From positions 310,001 to 374,000 of the forward strand of contig NZ_WMEF01000001.1 of assembly GCF_009724685.1 (NCBI RefSeq): 64,000 nt of DNA, read 5' to 3'. Below the pieces are notes generated by a model. It saw nothing but the letters and a program-made list of their open reading frames with translations, was not told where the DNA came from and searched no databases. How positions within the stretch are numbered: the first letter of the stretch is position 1; each line of letters starts with the position of its first letter. This DNA is from Lysinibacillus cavernae (GTDB lineage Bacteria; Bacillota; Bacilli; Bacillales_A; Planococcaceae). This document shows positions 27,579 through 37,400 of the stretch, piece after piece. The position numbers and the translations under genes were made by a program.

Positions 27579-27815
27579 TTGTCTACAGTATTAGAACGCG
27601 TAACAAAAGTAATCGTGGACCGCTTAGGTGTTGAAGAAAGTGAAGTAACGCTTGAAGCTTCTTTCCGTGATGATTTAGGGGCTGACTCATTAGACGTTGT
27701 TGAGCTTGTAATGGAGCTTGAAGACGAATTCGATATGGAAATTTCTGATGAAGATGCTGAAAAAATCTCAACAGTAGGTTCTGCAATTTCATACATCGAA
27801 GGTAAATTAAACTAA
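27579..27815 (+). CDS. acpP: Acyl carrier protein
   Basis: A 78-residue acidic four-helix protein. [12 protein letters not shown] contains the Ser that receives phosphopantetheine. I choose TTG 27579 ([10 protein letters not shown]), because GGGGAGGTGA at 27564-27573 is a very strong ribosome site correctly spaced for it; the in-frame GTG at 27570 lies within that site. A TATAAT at 27551-27556 could be the -10 of a private promoter with a weak -35. Confidence 0.95.
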   Translation: MSTVLERVTKVIVDRLGVEESEVTLEASFRDDLGADSLDVVELVMELEDEFDMEISDEDAEKISTVGSAISYIEGKLN

Positions 27816-27973
27816 TTTCGTTAGTACTTTATTTAGCGAAAATGTCTCACCTCTATTGGTATGACGGTCATCGTAATTACACAATGGTATTTATGATAGC
27901 TTGAATAAAGTAGAAATTGTTTTTCTGCTTTTCTTTGATAGTAGGAGCAGATGTAATGAACGAAGATGTATTT

Positions 27974-28024
27974 AAAGGGGACGAAATAGATCGTTTATCG
28001 ATCTATTGACGTCCCTTTTTTTAT
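27974..28024 (+). terminator. Terminator after acpP
   Basis: A long stem: GGGGACG with CGTCCC at the base and ATAGATCG with CGATCTAT near the loop, then a T run. It lies about 160 bp past acpP and closes the fatty-acid operon. Confidence 0.85.
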
Positions 28025-28035
28025 TTTGAAAATAG

Positions 28036-28252
28036 ATCATGGCTCAGCGTAATCGCGTCCAGATAATTTCGAGCTTTCTCGAAAGGCTTCTTTGCAAATC
28101 TAACATCTGCAGGAGGCTTTGGGGCAACAAGATGTTAGTTACATTGTCTTTGTCACAGGACGTGGAGTTTTTAGACGGTGTGTTTCTATTTCAATAGGTG
28201 TAAACAAGCACTCATCTCCTCCTTATAAAGGGGTCTTTAGCTGAATCAAGAT
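28036..28252. repeat. MITE-like structured element upstream of rnc
   Basis: A 217-bp stretch with imperfect terminal inverted repeats: ATCATGGCTCAGC at the left and GCTGAATCAAGAT at the right match at 10 of 13 positions in inverse orientation. Inside are small hairpins (TTCGAG/CTCGAA; TAACATCT/AGATGTTA) and no coding frame. It sits neatly between the acpP terminator and the rnc promoter. It could be a non-autonomous mobile element or a structured RNA. Confidence 0.45.
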
Positions 28253-28300
28253 AAATTTTCGAAAAAATTTCCAAAACATTGTGTTTAAGCCGAAATACTT

Positions 28301-28329
28301 TTGCATAAACGCCTTGAAAAAGGTACACT
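28301..28329 (+). promoter_or_regulatory. Sigma-A promoter of rnc-smc-ftsY
   Basis: TTGCAT (28301-28306) and TACACT (28324-28329) are separated by 17 nt, about 30 bp before the rnc ATG. Confidence 0.65.
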
Positions 28330-28366
28330 AAAACGGTAGAAACTATTAGGAAGGCAGATTTGTTCA

Positions 28367-29131
28367 ATGGCTATGAAAAGAAAAGGAACTATGCAGAAAT
28401 CTGGCGTACTTCCTGAAAAAGTACGCAATCAATTCGAGCTGTTACAGCATGAATTAAATATCACATTTATTAATAAAAATTTATTGTATCAAGCATTCAC
28501 GCATTCATCTTATGTGAATGAGCATCGCCGTAAACTATTTACGGATAATGAGCGTCTTGAATTCTTAGGAGACGCAGTACTTGAACTGTCTGTTTCTAAA
28601 TATCTTTTTGAGAAATACCCAAATATGAGCGAGGGTGAGTTAACAAAGTTAAGAGCATCCATTGTGTGTGAGCCATCACTAGTTATTTTTGCTAATGAAT
28701 TAGGCTTTGGACGCTTTGTTTTACTTGGAAAAGGTGAGGAATTAACAGGTGGACGGGAACGCCCAGCGCTACTTGCAGATGTGTTTGAATCATTTGTAGG
28801 TGCTCTATATTTAGATCAAGATTTACAAACGGTCGTATCATTTTTAGAACGTATCGTGTTCCCAAAAGTAGAAGTCGGTGCTTTTTCGCATGTGATGGAT
28901 TTTAAAAGTCAATTGCAAGAAATGGTACAGCAAACCAATAATGGACTTCTTCATTATGAGATTATCGATGAAAAGGGCCCAGCACACAACCGTACCTTTG
29001 TATCAAGCGTATTATTGAATGGACAAGAGCTTGGTATTGGTCGTGGAAAATCAAAAAAAGAAGCCGAGCAGCAAGCTGCACAATGCGCAATGAGAATGAT
29101 GCGTGAAGAAGCTGCAAAAGAGGAGGCTTAA
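28367..29131 (+). CDS. rnc: Ribonuclease III
   Basis: A 254-residue double-stranded RNA endonuclease that processes rRNA and scRNA precursors. [14 protein letters not shown] (about 65-78) is the signature with catalytic acidic residues, [16 protein letters not shown] supplies the second acidic set, and a dsRNA-binding domain (about 180-248) ends with [22 protein letters not shown] is 12 nt upstream of the ATG. smc begins 3 nt after its stop. Confidence 0.96.
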   Translation: MAMKRKGTMQKSGVLPEKVRNQFELLQHELNITFINKNLLYQAFTHSSYVNEHRRKLFTDNERLEFLGDAVLELSVSKYLFEKYPNMSEGELTKLRASIVCEPSLVIFANELGFGRFVLLGKGEELTGGRERPALLADVFESFVGALYLDQDLQTVVSFLERIVFPKVEVGAFSHVMDFKSQLQEMVQQTNNGLLHYEIIDEKGPAHNRTFVSSVLLNGQELGIGRGKSKKEAEQQAAQCAMRMMREEAAKEEA

Positions 29132-29134
29132 TAG

Positions 29135-32100
29135 ATGTTCCTAAAACGACTAGAAGTGATTGGCTTTAAATCTTTTGCGGAACGCATTGGAATTGACTTT
29201 GTACCAGGTGTTACAGCGGTTGTTGGACCAAATGGAAGTGGAAAAAGTAATGTCACGGATGCGATTCGTTGGGTACTTGGGGAGCAATCGGCAAAGTCGT
29301 TACGCGGAGCAAAGATGGAAGATGTTATTTTTGCTGGAAGTGACTCTCGTAAGCCACTCAACTTTGCAGAGGTAACACTTATTTTAGATAATACGGACGA
29401 GCAACTTGCTTTTTCCTATACGGAAGTCAGTGTAACAAGACGCGTATACCGTTCAGGTGATAGTGAATATTTATTAAATAACCAGCAGTGTCGCCTGAAG
29501 GATATTACGGACTTGTTTATGGATTCAGGGCTTGGAAAAGAGGCATTTTCAATCATTTCTCAAGGCCGTGTTGATGAAATTTTAAATAGCCGACCTGATG
29601 ACCGTCGTTCGATTTTTGAAGAGGCAGCTGGCGTATTAAAGTATAAAATAAGGAAGAAAAAAGCAGAGCATAAGCTTGTTGAAACAGATGAGAATTTGTA
29701 TCGTGTATTAGATATTCTCCATGAATTAGACAACCGATTAGAGCCACTTGAAATGCAGGCATCTAGTGCAAAAGACTATGTACAAATGTCTACCGAGCTA
29801 AAAGATTTTGATATTGCGATCCTTGTGCATGATTTTAATAATTGTGCACAATCTTTGCATGCACTAAAAGCTGAATTTACCGAGCTGTCAGCAACAGAGC
29901 AAAAACAAGCTCAAAATATTGCTACTATCGATCAACAGACAACAAATATTCGTAAGCTATTGAAAGAACTCGATGATTATTTGGACGCTTCACAGGCTGA
30001 TCTTGTCAATGCCACAATGGAGGTAGAACGTTGGGATGGTCGTAAGGCATTGATGGCTGAAAAACGACAAAATGCATCCAACCAACTACTACAGTTGAAT
30101 ACGACATTACAAGAAGCCAAAGCTGAAGTAGAGGTACTGCTTGTTCAAGAACAGGAGAAAAAAGAAGTATTCTCTGAGAAACAGCAAGCAGTTTCAGTGC
30201 TAAAACAGAGCATCAAACAGTTAGAACAATCATTAAATCGCTCTGTTACAGAGATTGAGAAAGAAATCGAAGAGAAAAAAAATCGATATATCGATTCATT
30301 GAATGAAGAAGCAACAATCAAAAATGAATTGAAAAATATAGATCAGCAATTAGCTCAGCAAAAGGCAATGGCAGCAAGAATGTCTGACCAAACGGATGAA
30401 ATTGGACAGGAGCTTATACAAATTGTTGCTGAAAAGGAACAGCTAGTGGCTGAGCACACTTCAACAACAAATGACTTGCAAGAAAAACTCGAACACTACG
30501 AAACAGTACAAATACAGCTGAAAAATGTCAATGCAACCTTTGCTGAAAAGCAGGATATGCTGTATAAAGCTTATCAGCATCAACAGCAACTAAAGGCTAG
30601 AAAAGATACGTTAGCTGAGCTTGAAGCGGATTTTTCTGGATTTTTCCAAGGTGTTAAGGAAGTCTTACTTGCTCGTGATAAAGGTGAATTACTAGGTATT
30701 GAGGGAGCTGTAGCTGAGTTAATTCAAGTTGAGGGAAAATATTCACAAGCTATAGAAACAGCTTTAGGTGCTGCCTCCCAGCATATTGTCACAACCAATG
30801 AACGTCATGCACAACAGGCCATTCACTGGTTAAAGCAAAAGCGTGCTGGACGCGCTACTTTTTTACCAAAAACAGTCATGAAATCACGCAAAATTAATCG
30901 AGCGACTATCCAACTAGCCACTGAGCACCCTGCTTTTATTCAAATGGCGGATGCACTCGTTACTTTTAATGAAGATAATCAAACAATTGTTGAAAATCTT
31001 TTAGGTAATGTCATTGTGGCAGCAAATCTTGAGGGTGCTAGTCAAATTGCTCGATTATGTGGTTTCCGATACCGAGTGGTTACACTTGATGGAGATATTG
31101 TTAATGCAGGGGGTTCTTTAACGGGTGGTGCTCTGAAGCAGCAGTCCTCACTCTTTACAAGAAAAGCCGAGTTAGACGGCTTAATCCTTAAGCTAGAGTC
31201 GTTACAAGCGTCTATTTATAGTGCGGAACAGGCTGTTGCTGTAGAAAAAGAGAAACTTGCAACACTTCGTGATCAAGTAGACCAGTTAAAGCTTGAAGGC
31301 GAGCAACTACGAAAAGATGAGATGCACCAGGCTAGCCGTATTCGAGAGCTAGAGGTTGTTGAAAAAAGCTTATCAGCCAGAGTGTCTTTTGCTTCTACTG
31401 AGTCACAAGATGTAAAAACACGTGAGGAAGCATTATTGACACAAAAACAAGCTGCAGTGGAGAGATTGAATGCACTAGCAATAGAGCTTGTCGAAATCAA
31501 TGAAACTGTAGAACAATTAAGTAAGGTCAAGCTACAAAGTGAGACGGAGAAGGATGTTTTACGTGAGCAACTAGCTGAAAAACGCTCGCAGTTAGCAGTA
31601 ATGCAAGAACAAATGTCACAAGTTCAAATTTCTACTGCAGAGCTAGCGCTACAATTAAACAAAGCTCAACAAAAAGTTGAAAATATTTCTCAGGAAATAT
31701 TGTGGCTTCAATCTGATGAATCGACAAATCATTTAAGTGATGAAGAGGTAGATGAGCAGGTTGTTACATGGAAAACAAGAAGAGATGCTTTACAAGAATC
31801 TATTTCTCAAAAGAAAGAGGAAAAAGTAAGTCAACAACAAGAACTCTCAACATTAGAAGAGCAGATGAAGGAATTGCAACGTATACATAAAGGATACCTT
31901 GAAGCAATACGTGCAAATGAGTTGAAACAAAATCGCATAGAATATGAGATGGATAATTTTACTGAACAACTCGAAGAAAACTATCAGTTAACATTGGAAG
32001 AAGCAGAGGTAGAAGCTCTTGCAATAGAAGATGAAGAGTTTGTGCGACGACGCGTGAAACTGCTAAAAAAATCAATTGAAGAGCTGGGGCCAGTTAATTT

Positions 32101-32716
32101 AGGTGCGATTGAGGAATATGAACGAGTACTGGAACGCCATACTTTTTTAACCGAACAACGAGAGGATTTACTTGCAGCACAGGAAACATTGCACGAAGCC
32201 ATTAAAGAAATGGATGAAGAAATGACGTTGCGCTTTAGTGAAACGTTCTATGCAATCCGAGAGCAATTTAAACGTGTTTTCCGTGAATTGTTTGGGGGTG
32301 GGCAAGCTGATTTAGTGTTAATTGATCCGCAAAATTTACTAGAAACAGGCATTGAAATTGTGGCACAACCTCCAGGGAAGAAATTACAAAACCTAAGTTT
32401 GCTTTCTGGCGGTGAGCGAGCACTAACGGCCATTGCTTTATTATTCTCCATCTTAAATATACGACCTGTACCATTCTGTATTCTCGATGAAGTAGAGGCG
32501 GCTTTAGATGAGGCAAATGTTGTGCGCTATAGCCAATATTTGAAAAAATTTAGCCGTAACACTCAATTCATTGTCATTACACATCGTAAAGGAACGATGG
32601 AGGGAGCAGATGTTTTGTATGGTATAACAATGCAAGAATCTGGTGTGTCGAAACTGGTATCAGTAAAATTAGAAGATGAACCCGTACTTGCGGAGCAAAG
32701 GAGCGAACAAGCATGA
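29135..32716 (+). CDS. smc: Chromosome segregation ATPase SMC
   Basis: An 1193-residue condensin. The N-terminal head has Walker A GPNGSGKSNV (about 32-41). Long coiled coils (about 170-500 and 680-1020) flank a hinge (about 510-670; GVAELIQVEGKY and SLTGGALKQQ type blocks, adjusted to what is seen: GAVAELIQVEGKY). The C-terminal head has the LSGGERAL signature and Walker B CILDEVEAALDE. It acts with ScpA and ScpB. The end overlaps ftsY by 4 nt. Confidence 0.97.
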   Translation: MFLKRLEVIGFKSFAERIGIDFVPGVTAVVGPNGSGKSNVTDAIRWVLGEQSAKSLRGAKMEDVIFAGSDSRKPLNFAEVTLILDNTDEQLAFSYTEVSVTRRVYRSGDSEYLLNNQQCRLKDITDLFMDSGLGKEAFSIISQGRVDEILNSRPDDRRSIFEEAAGVLKYKIRKKKAEHKLVETDENLYRVLDILHELDNRLEPLEMQASSAKDYVQMSTELKDFDIAILVHDFNNCAQSLHALKAEFTELSATEQKQAQNIATIDQQTTNIRKLLKELDDYLDASQADLVNATMEVERWDGRKALMAEKRQNASNQLLQLNTTLQEAKAEVEVLLVQEQEKKEVFSEKQQAVSVLKQSIKQLEQSLNRSVTEIEKEIEEKKNRYIDSLNEEATIKNELKNIDQQLAQQKAMAARMSDQTDEIGQELIQIVAEKEQLVAEHTSTTNDLQEKLEHYETVQIQLKNVNATFAEKQDMLYKAYQHQQQLKARKDTLAELEADFSGFFQGVKEVLLARDKGELLGIEGAVAELIQVEGKYSQAIETALGAASQHIVTTNERHAQQAIHWLKQKRAGRATFLPKTVMKSRKINRATIQLATEHPAFIQMADALVTFNEDNQTIVENLLGNVIVAANLEGASQIARLCGFRYRVVTLDGDIVNAGGSLTGGALKQQSSLFTRKAELDGLILKLESLQASIYSAEQAVAVEKEKLATLRDQVDQLKLEGEQLRKDEMHQASRIRELEVVEKSLSARVSFASTESQDVKTREEALLTQKQAAVERLNALAIELVEINETVEQLSKVKLQSETEKDVLREQLAEKRSQLAVMQEQMSQVQISTAELALQLNKAQQKVENISQEILWLQSDESTNHLSDEEVDEQVVTWKTRRDALQESISQKKEEKVSQQQELSTLEEQMKELQRIHKGYLEAIRANELKQNRIEYEMDNFTEQLEENYQLTLEEAEVEALAIEDEEFVRRRVKLLKKSIEELGPVNLGAIEEYERVLERHTFLTEQREDLLAAQETLHEAIKEMDEEMTLRFSETFYAIREQFKRVFRELFGGGQADLVLIDPQNLLETGIEIVAQPPGKKLQNLSLLSGGERALTAIALLFSILNIRPVPFCILDEVEAALDEANVVRYSQYLKKFSRNTQFIVITHRKGTMEGADVLYGITMQESGVSKLVSVKLEDEPVLAEQRSEQA

Positions 32717-33969
32717 GTTTTTTTAAACGTTTAAAAGATAAATTAATGGGCAATCCAGCAGAGGAAGAAAAATTACAATCAGTTGACAATGATGCGCAAG
32801 ATCCTAATCAACAAGAGCTAGAAGAATCAAACGAACCTGCTGCCATTGAGACTGCTGATGTAGAATTGCATGAACAAGTAGAGAAATTTCCAGAAATTGA
32901 AATTGTGAAAGAAGCAGAGCTTTCACCTGTAGTAGAAGAAGATCAGCAAGAAGTACAAGAGCTAGCAGTAGTTGAAAACAATCTAGCAGAGGAGAAAAAG
33001 CCTTCTGCTTGGTCGATTACACAAAAATTCAAGGTGGGTCTTGAAAAAACACGTAATTCCTTTACTTCAAAAGTGAACGACCTTGTTGCGCGTTATCGTA
33101 AAGTGGATGAGGATTTCTTTGAAGAATTAGAAGATTTATTATTACAAGCTGATGTCGGCTTTGAAACAGTCATGGAACTCATGGATAAACTACGTTTCGA
33201 AGTTCAGCGTAAAAATATAAAAGATACGAATGGCATCCAAACAGTGATTTCTGAGAAACTTGTAGAAATTTATGAGCAAGGTGAAGAAGATTTAATTGAG
33301 CTAAATATGCAGCCTGATGGTGAGTTAACAGTGATTCTATTCGTTGGTGTAAATGGCGTTGGGAAAACAACGACGATTGGCAAACTCGCACATCGATTAA
33401 AATCGCAAGGGAAAACGGTTGTTTTAGCTGCAGGTGATACGTTCCGTGCTGGTGCAATTGATCAATTACAAGTGTGGGGAGATCGAGTAGGTTGTGAGGT
33501 TATTAAACAATCAGAGGGCTCTGACCCAGCGGCAGTCATGTATGATGCAATTCGTGCTGCGAAAAACAGAAAAGCGGATGTATTAATTTGTGATACAGCT
33601 GGACGCTTGCAAAACAAAGTGAACTTAATGAACGAGCTCGAAAAAGTACATCGTGTTATTTCACGTGAGATTCCAAATGCTCCACATGAAGTATTATTAG
33701 CATTAGATGCAACAACTGGTCAAAATGCACTAGTCCAAGCACAAACATTTAAAGAAGCAACGAATGTAACAGGCATTGTCCTAACGAAGCTTGACGGTAC
33801 AGCTAAGGGTGGTATTGTTCTTGCTATTCGTAACAAATTACACATTCCTGTGAAATTTATTGGTCTTGGTGAGAAAATGGATGATCTACAGCCATTCGAT
33901 GCAGAACGATATGTTTATGGTTTATTTGCTGATGGTTTGGATAAAGAATTACAAAATAGCGAAGATTAA
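32713..33969 (+). CDS. ftsY: Signal recognition particle receptor FtsY
   Basis: A 418-residue SRP GTPase. The first roughly 95 residues form an acidic A domain rich in Glu and Gln, longer than in B. subtilis. The NG domain follows with GVNGVGKTTTIGKL (G1), DTFRAGA, DTAGRLQNK (G3), TKLDGTAKGG (G4) and GLGEKMDDLQPF at the end. It delivers ribosome-nascent chain-SRP complexes to the membrane. It overlaps smc by 4 nt (ATGA). Confidence 0.96.
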   Translation: MSFFKRLKDKLMGNPAEEEKLQSVDNDAQDPNQQELEESNEPAAIETADVELHEQVEKFPEIEIVKEAELSPVVEEDQQEVQELAVVENNLAEEKKPSAWSITQKFKVGLEKTRNSFTSKVNDLVARYRKVDEDFFEELEDLLLQADVGFETVMELMDKLRFEVQRKNIKDTNGIQTVISEKLVEIYEQGEEDLIELNMQPDGELTVILFVGVNGVGKTTTIGKLAHRLKSQGKTVVLAAGDTFRAGAIDQLQVWGDRVGCEVIKQSEGSDPAAVMYDAIRAAKNRKADVLICDTAGRLQNKVNLMNELEKVHRVISREIPNAPHEVLLALDATTGQNALVQAQTFKEATNVTGIVLTKLDGTAKGGIVLAIRNKLHIPVKFIGLGEKMDDLQPFDAERYVYGLFADGLDKELQNSED

Positions 33970-34106
33970 CAGCGAACATCGCTTAGGAATTTATAAAACG
34001 CTCGACTGTATTTAGATGAATTGACGTGTTTAAAAGTGTAATACTAGCTAAAGGCGTAAAATGTGCCTGCAAGCAGACATTTAGGCTTTTAGACAAGGAG
34101 ATTACC

Positions 34107-34136
34107 TTGACACAGACGGGCGCTTTTCGTTATGAT
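34107..34136 (+). promoter_or_regulatory. Sigma-A promoter of ylxM-ffh
   Basis: TTGACA (34107-34112) and TATGAT (34131-34136) are separated by 18 nt, 33 bp ahead of the ylxM ATG. The 130 bp before it, after ftsY, show no clear terminator. Confidence 0.8.
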
Positions 34137-34169
34137 ACAAATGACTAAGAACGGGAGGAGAAACTTTCG

Positions 34170-34505
34170 ATGCTACTTGAAAAAACAACACGCATGAACT
34201 TTCTCTTCGACTTTTATCAAGCATTATTAACAGATAAGCAACGCAGTTATATGGAGCTATATTATTTAGACGACCACTCACTTGGTGAAATCGCTGAATC
34301 ATATGGAATATCACGCCAAGCTGTTTATGATAATATTCGTCGAACAGAAGCAATGCTTGAGGAATATGAAGAAAAATTATGTTTACTTGAAAAATTTCAA
34401 CAACGTACCAAAATGTTGGCACAGTTAACAGTGGCGATTACAGAAAAAAGTATGACAGTTGAAGAGCAATTAGTGCTTATTGAACAGCTGAAAGAATGGG
34501 ATTAG
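34170..34505 (+). CDS. ylxM: YlxM, SRP-associated helix-turn-helix protein
   Basis: A 111-residue protein of the UPF0122 family. [19 protein letters not shown] and [18 protein letters not shown] form a sigma-region-4-like helix-turn-helix. In streptococci YlxM modulates the signal recognition particle; it is almost always next to ffh, as here (12 nt upstream). A GGGAGGAG site precedes the ATG. Confidence 0.92.
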   Translation: MLLEKTTRMNFLFDFYQALLTDKQRSYMELYYLDDHSLGEIAESYGISRQAVYDNIRRTEAMLEEYEEKLCLLEKFQQRTKMLAQLTVAITEKSMTVEEQLVLIEQLKEWD

Positions 34506-34517
34506 GAGGCGAAAGCA

Positions 34518-35876
34518 ATGGCTTTTGAAGGATTAGCGGAACGACTCCAAGGAACGATCCAAAAGATTAAAGGCAAAGGGAAAGTATCAGAACAAGACGT
34601 CAAAGATATGATGCGAGAAGTCCGATTTGCTTTAATCGAGGCGGATGTTAACTTAAAAGTAGTCAAAGAATTCGTAAAAAAGGTAAGTGAACGGGCTGTC
34701 GGTGTCGATGTAATGCAAAGCTTAACGCCAGGACAGCAAGTTATTAAAATCGTACAAGACGAATTGACGCAATTGATGGGTGGCGAACAAAGCCCAATCA
34801 AATTTAATACTAAGCCACCAACTGTCATCATGATGGTTGGCTTACAGGGTGCAGGTAAAACGACGACTTCAGGAAAACTGGCAAATGTATTACGTAAGAA
34901 ATATAATCGTAAGCCATTACTAGTTGCTGCAGACGTTTATCGCCCGGCGGCTGTTCAACAGCTACAAACATTAGGAAAGCAATTATCACTACCTGTGTTT
35001 GCGTTAGGAACTGAAGTTTCGCCAGTAGAAATTGCACGTCAGGCAATTGAATTGGCAAAAGAAGAGCATCATGATGTGGTTATTATCGATACAGCTGGTC
35101 GACTTCATATCGATGAAGATTTAATGCAGGAATTAAAGGATATTCGTGCCTTAAAAGAGCCCGATGAAGTATTTCTTGTTGTAGATGCTATGACTGGGCA
35201 GGATGCTGTAAACGTGGCAGAAAGCTTTAACGAGGCTATTGGCATTACAGGTGTTGTTTTAACTAAACTTGATGGTGATACACGTGGTGGTGCGGCATTA
35301 TCCATTCGTTCTGTAACACAGAAACCGATTAAATTTGTTGGTATGGGTGAGAAAATGGATGCCCTTGAACCTTTCCATCCGGAACGTATGGCGTCTCGTA
35401 TATTAGGTATGGGAGATGTTCTATCCCTAATAGAAAAAGCCCAAGCAAATGTAGATGAAGCAAAGGCCAAAGAATTAGAAGAAAAGTTCAAGTCTCAATC
35501 TTTTACATTTGATGATTTCGTTGAACAATTACAGCAAGTCAAGAAAATGGGACCACTTGATGAAATTTTAAAAATGCTCCCTGGTGCAAACAAAATCAAA
35601 GGCTTAGATAATGTAAAAGTTGATGATAAGCAAATGGGGCGTGTAGAAGCTATTATTTACTCTATGACGCCTGCTGAAAAGACCAACCCGGAAATCATTA
35701 ATGGTAGCCGTAAAAAGCGTATTGCCAAAGGTTCTGGGACGTCTATTCAAGAGGTCAATCGTCTAATCAAGCAATTTGATGAAATGAAAAAAATGATGAA
35801 GCAAATGACTGGAATGGCAAGTGGTAAAGGGAAGAAAAAAATGAAATTACCAGGCTTTGATTCATTGTTTAAATAA
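34518..35876 (+). CDS. ffh: Signal recognition particle protein Ffh
   Basis: A 452-residue SRP54 homologue. The N domain is at about 1-85, and the G domain has GLQGAGKTTTSGKL (about 103), DTAGRLH, TKLDGDTRGG and GMGEKMDALEPF. The methionine-rich M domain (about 300-452) binds SRP RNA and signal peptides (GSGTSIQEVNRL and KKMMKQMTGM). It is an operon partner of ylxM, and rpsP follows 94 nt later. Confidence 0.97.
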   Translation: MAFEGLAERLQGTIQKIKGKGKVSEQDVKDMMREVRFALIEADVNLKVVKEFVKKVSERAVGVDVMQSLTPGQQVIKIVQDELTQLMGGEQSPIKFNTKPPTVIMMVGLQGAGKTTTSGKLANVLRKKYNRKPLLVAADVYRPAAVQQLQTLGKQLSLPVFALGTEVSPVEIARQAIELAKEEHHDVVIIDTAGRLHIDEDLMQELKDIRALKEPDEVFLVVDAMTGQDAVNVAESFNEAIGITGVVLTKLDGDTRGGAALSIRSVTQKPIKFVGMGEKMDALEPFHPERMASRILGMGDVLSLIEKAQANVDEAKAKELEEKFKSQSFTFDDFVEQLQQVKKMGPLDEILKMLPGANKIKGLDNVKVDDKQMGRVEAIIYSMTPAEKTNPEIINGSRKKRIAKGSGTSIQEVNRLIKQFDEMKKMMKQMTGMASGKGKKKMKLPGFDSLFK

Positions 35877-35970
35877 TAATTTATAGGTGTTAAGAAAAAA
35901 CACTTTACAAACAACCTAAACATTGATAATATACTATCTTGTGTGAAACTTATTCGGAGGTGCTATTAAA

Positions 35971-36243
35971 ATGGCAGTTAAAATTCGCTTAAAACGTATG
36001 GGAGCTAAAAAATCTCCTTTCTATCGTATCGTAGTTGCAGACGCTCGTTCACCACGTGACGGTCGTTCAATCGAAACAGTTGGTACTTACAACCCACTAA
36101 CTCAACCAGCTACTGTAAACATTGATGAAGAGAAAGCTCTTAAATGGTTAACTGACGGTGCAAAACCATCAGATACAGTACGTAACCTGTTCTCAGAACA
36201 AGGTATCATGGAAAAATTCCATAACCAAAAATTCAGTAAATAA
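35971..36243 (+). CDS. rpsP: 30S ribosomal protein S16 (bS16)
   Basis: A 90-residue protein starting [24 protein letters not shown] in the standard S16 pattern (short pieces: [18 protein letters not shown]). A TCGGAGGTG site precedes the ATG. khpA follows after 15 nt. Confidence 0.97.
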   Translation: MAVKIRLKRMGAKKSPFYRIVVADARSPRDGRSIETVGTYNPLTQPATVNIDEEKALKWLTDGAKPSDTVRNLFSEQGIMEKFHNQKFSK

Positions 36244-36258
36244 TCGGGGGCGACGTCT

Positions 36259-36492
36259 TTGAAGCAGCTGATTGAAGCAATCGTTTTACCGTTAGTCGAT
36301 TATCCAAAAGAAGTTCGTATTGAGACGGATGAAAATGCAAATCGAATTGTTTATAAACTTTTTGTTCATCCAGAGGATAGAGGGAAAGTCATAGGCAAAC
36401 AAGGGCGAGTAGCGAAAGCGATTCGTACAATTGTTTATTCAGCGGCAGGTAGTCACCATCAAAAGAAGACCTACGTCGATATATTGGATTAA
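36259..36492 (+). CDS. khpA: KH-domain RNA-binding protein KhpA (YlqC)
   Basis: A 77-residue single KH domain with the RNA-contact loop GKVIGKQGRVAKAIR. KhpA forms dimers with KhpB/Jag in other Firmicutes and binds many RNAs. The start TTG 36259 follows TCGGGGGCG. In B. subtilis ylqD would follow before rimM; here a 392-bp noncoding gap follows. Confidence 0.93.
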   Translation: MKQLIEAIVLPLVDYPKEVRIETDENANRIVYKLFVHPEDRGKVIGKQGRVAKAIRTIVYSAAGSHHQKKTYVDILD

Positions 36493-36884
36493 TAGAAAAG
36501 ATTTTCACGCTCTTGCTACAAGTGCCAGTGAGTCCTGATAGGTGTGTTTACATGTCGCTTAGGAGTTCGAAGTGGCCTTTAGCATTGAAGCGTAAAATCT
36601 GGACTAAGAAGGAGGGAGCTTGTAGGTTCCTTCCTTTTTTTATCTTGTTTTAACAGCAGTATGTATCTATTGCTTCTATAATTGGGTGGAAAATAAAGCT
36701 ATTATAAGGGTTACATCTAAAGGGTATTGCTTATATTAATAAATGACAAGACAAATCAGTCTTAGCTAAAACTACATTCTTCCGAAGCACATCTGCGAGC
36801 GGCGATAAAATGAAAGAACGGTAACTATTTATTGGGTGAGTAAGATGCTTTGTGGAGACAAGTTTTTTACGAGGTGAAAGTTAA
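36493..36884. other. Gap between khpA and rimM in place of ylqD
   Basis: No frame resembling ylqD is present. The first 110 bp are mixed-composition DNA with partial self-complementarity (CGCTT/AAGCG), followed by a terminator at 36609. The last 240 bp are AT-rich and presumably hold the promoter of rimM-trmD, but I see no good -35/-10 pair. Confidence 0.6.
36609..36643 (+). terminator. Terminator of ffh-rpsP-khpA
   Basis: AAGGAGGGAGC (36609-36619) pairs with GTTCCTTCCTT (36626-36636), including G-U pairs, followed by a T run. Confidence 0.8.
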
Positions 36885-37400
36885 ATGGAATGGTTTAATG
36901 TAGGTCGTATTGTTAATACACACGGCATTCGTGGTGAGGTGCGTGTGTTATCGACAACAGACTTTGAAGAAGAACGTTTTGCAGTAGGAAATAAGCTTGC
37001 TGCCTTTAAAAAGGACGATAAGAAGCCGACATGGGTAACGATTCAATCGGTGCGTCGTCATAAAAACTTTATTTTATTAACATTTGAAGGTATGAGCAAT
37101 ATCAACCTTGTAGAACCGTTTAAAGAAGGCATGCTAAAAGTGACAAAAGATCAATTGACAGATGATCTACTTACAGAAAATGAATTCTTTTTCCATGAAA
37201 TAATAGGCTGTACAGTTATTTCTGAAGATGGCGAAACAATTGGTCTTGTGACGGATATCCTGCAAACAGGGGCAAACGATGTGTGGGTAGTCAAAGGCTC
37301 AAAGAAGGAGCACTACATCCCTTATATAGAAGATATCGTGAAAGACATTGATGTTGTAGATAAAAAAATAGTAATTCATGTAATGGAAGGCTTATTATGA
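36885..37400 (+). CDS. rimM: 16S rRNA processing protein RimM
   Basis: A 171-residue ribosome maturation factor. The N-terminal RimM barrel starts with [17 protein letters not shown] (short piece: [10 protein letters not shown]), and the C-terminal PRC barrel has NDVWVVKG and [10 protein letters not shown]. It helps assemble the 30S head with S19. An ACGAGGTG site precedes the ATG. It overlaps trmD by 4 nt. Confidence 0.95.
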   Translation: MEWFNVGRIVNTHGIRGEVRVLSTTDFEEERFAVGNKLAAFKKDDKKPTWVTIQSVRRHKNFILLTFEGMSNINLVEPFKEGMLKVTKDQLTDDLLTENEFFFHEIIGCTVISEDGETIGLVTDILQTGANDVWVVKGSKKEHYIPYIEDIVKDIDVVDKKIVIHVMEGLL

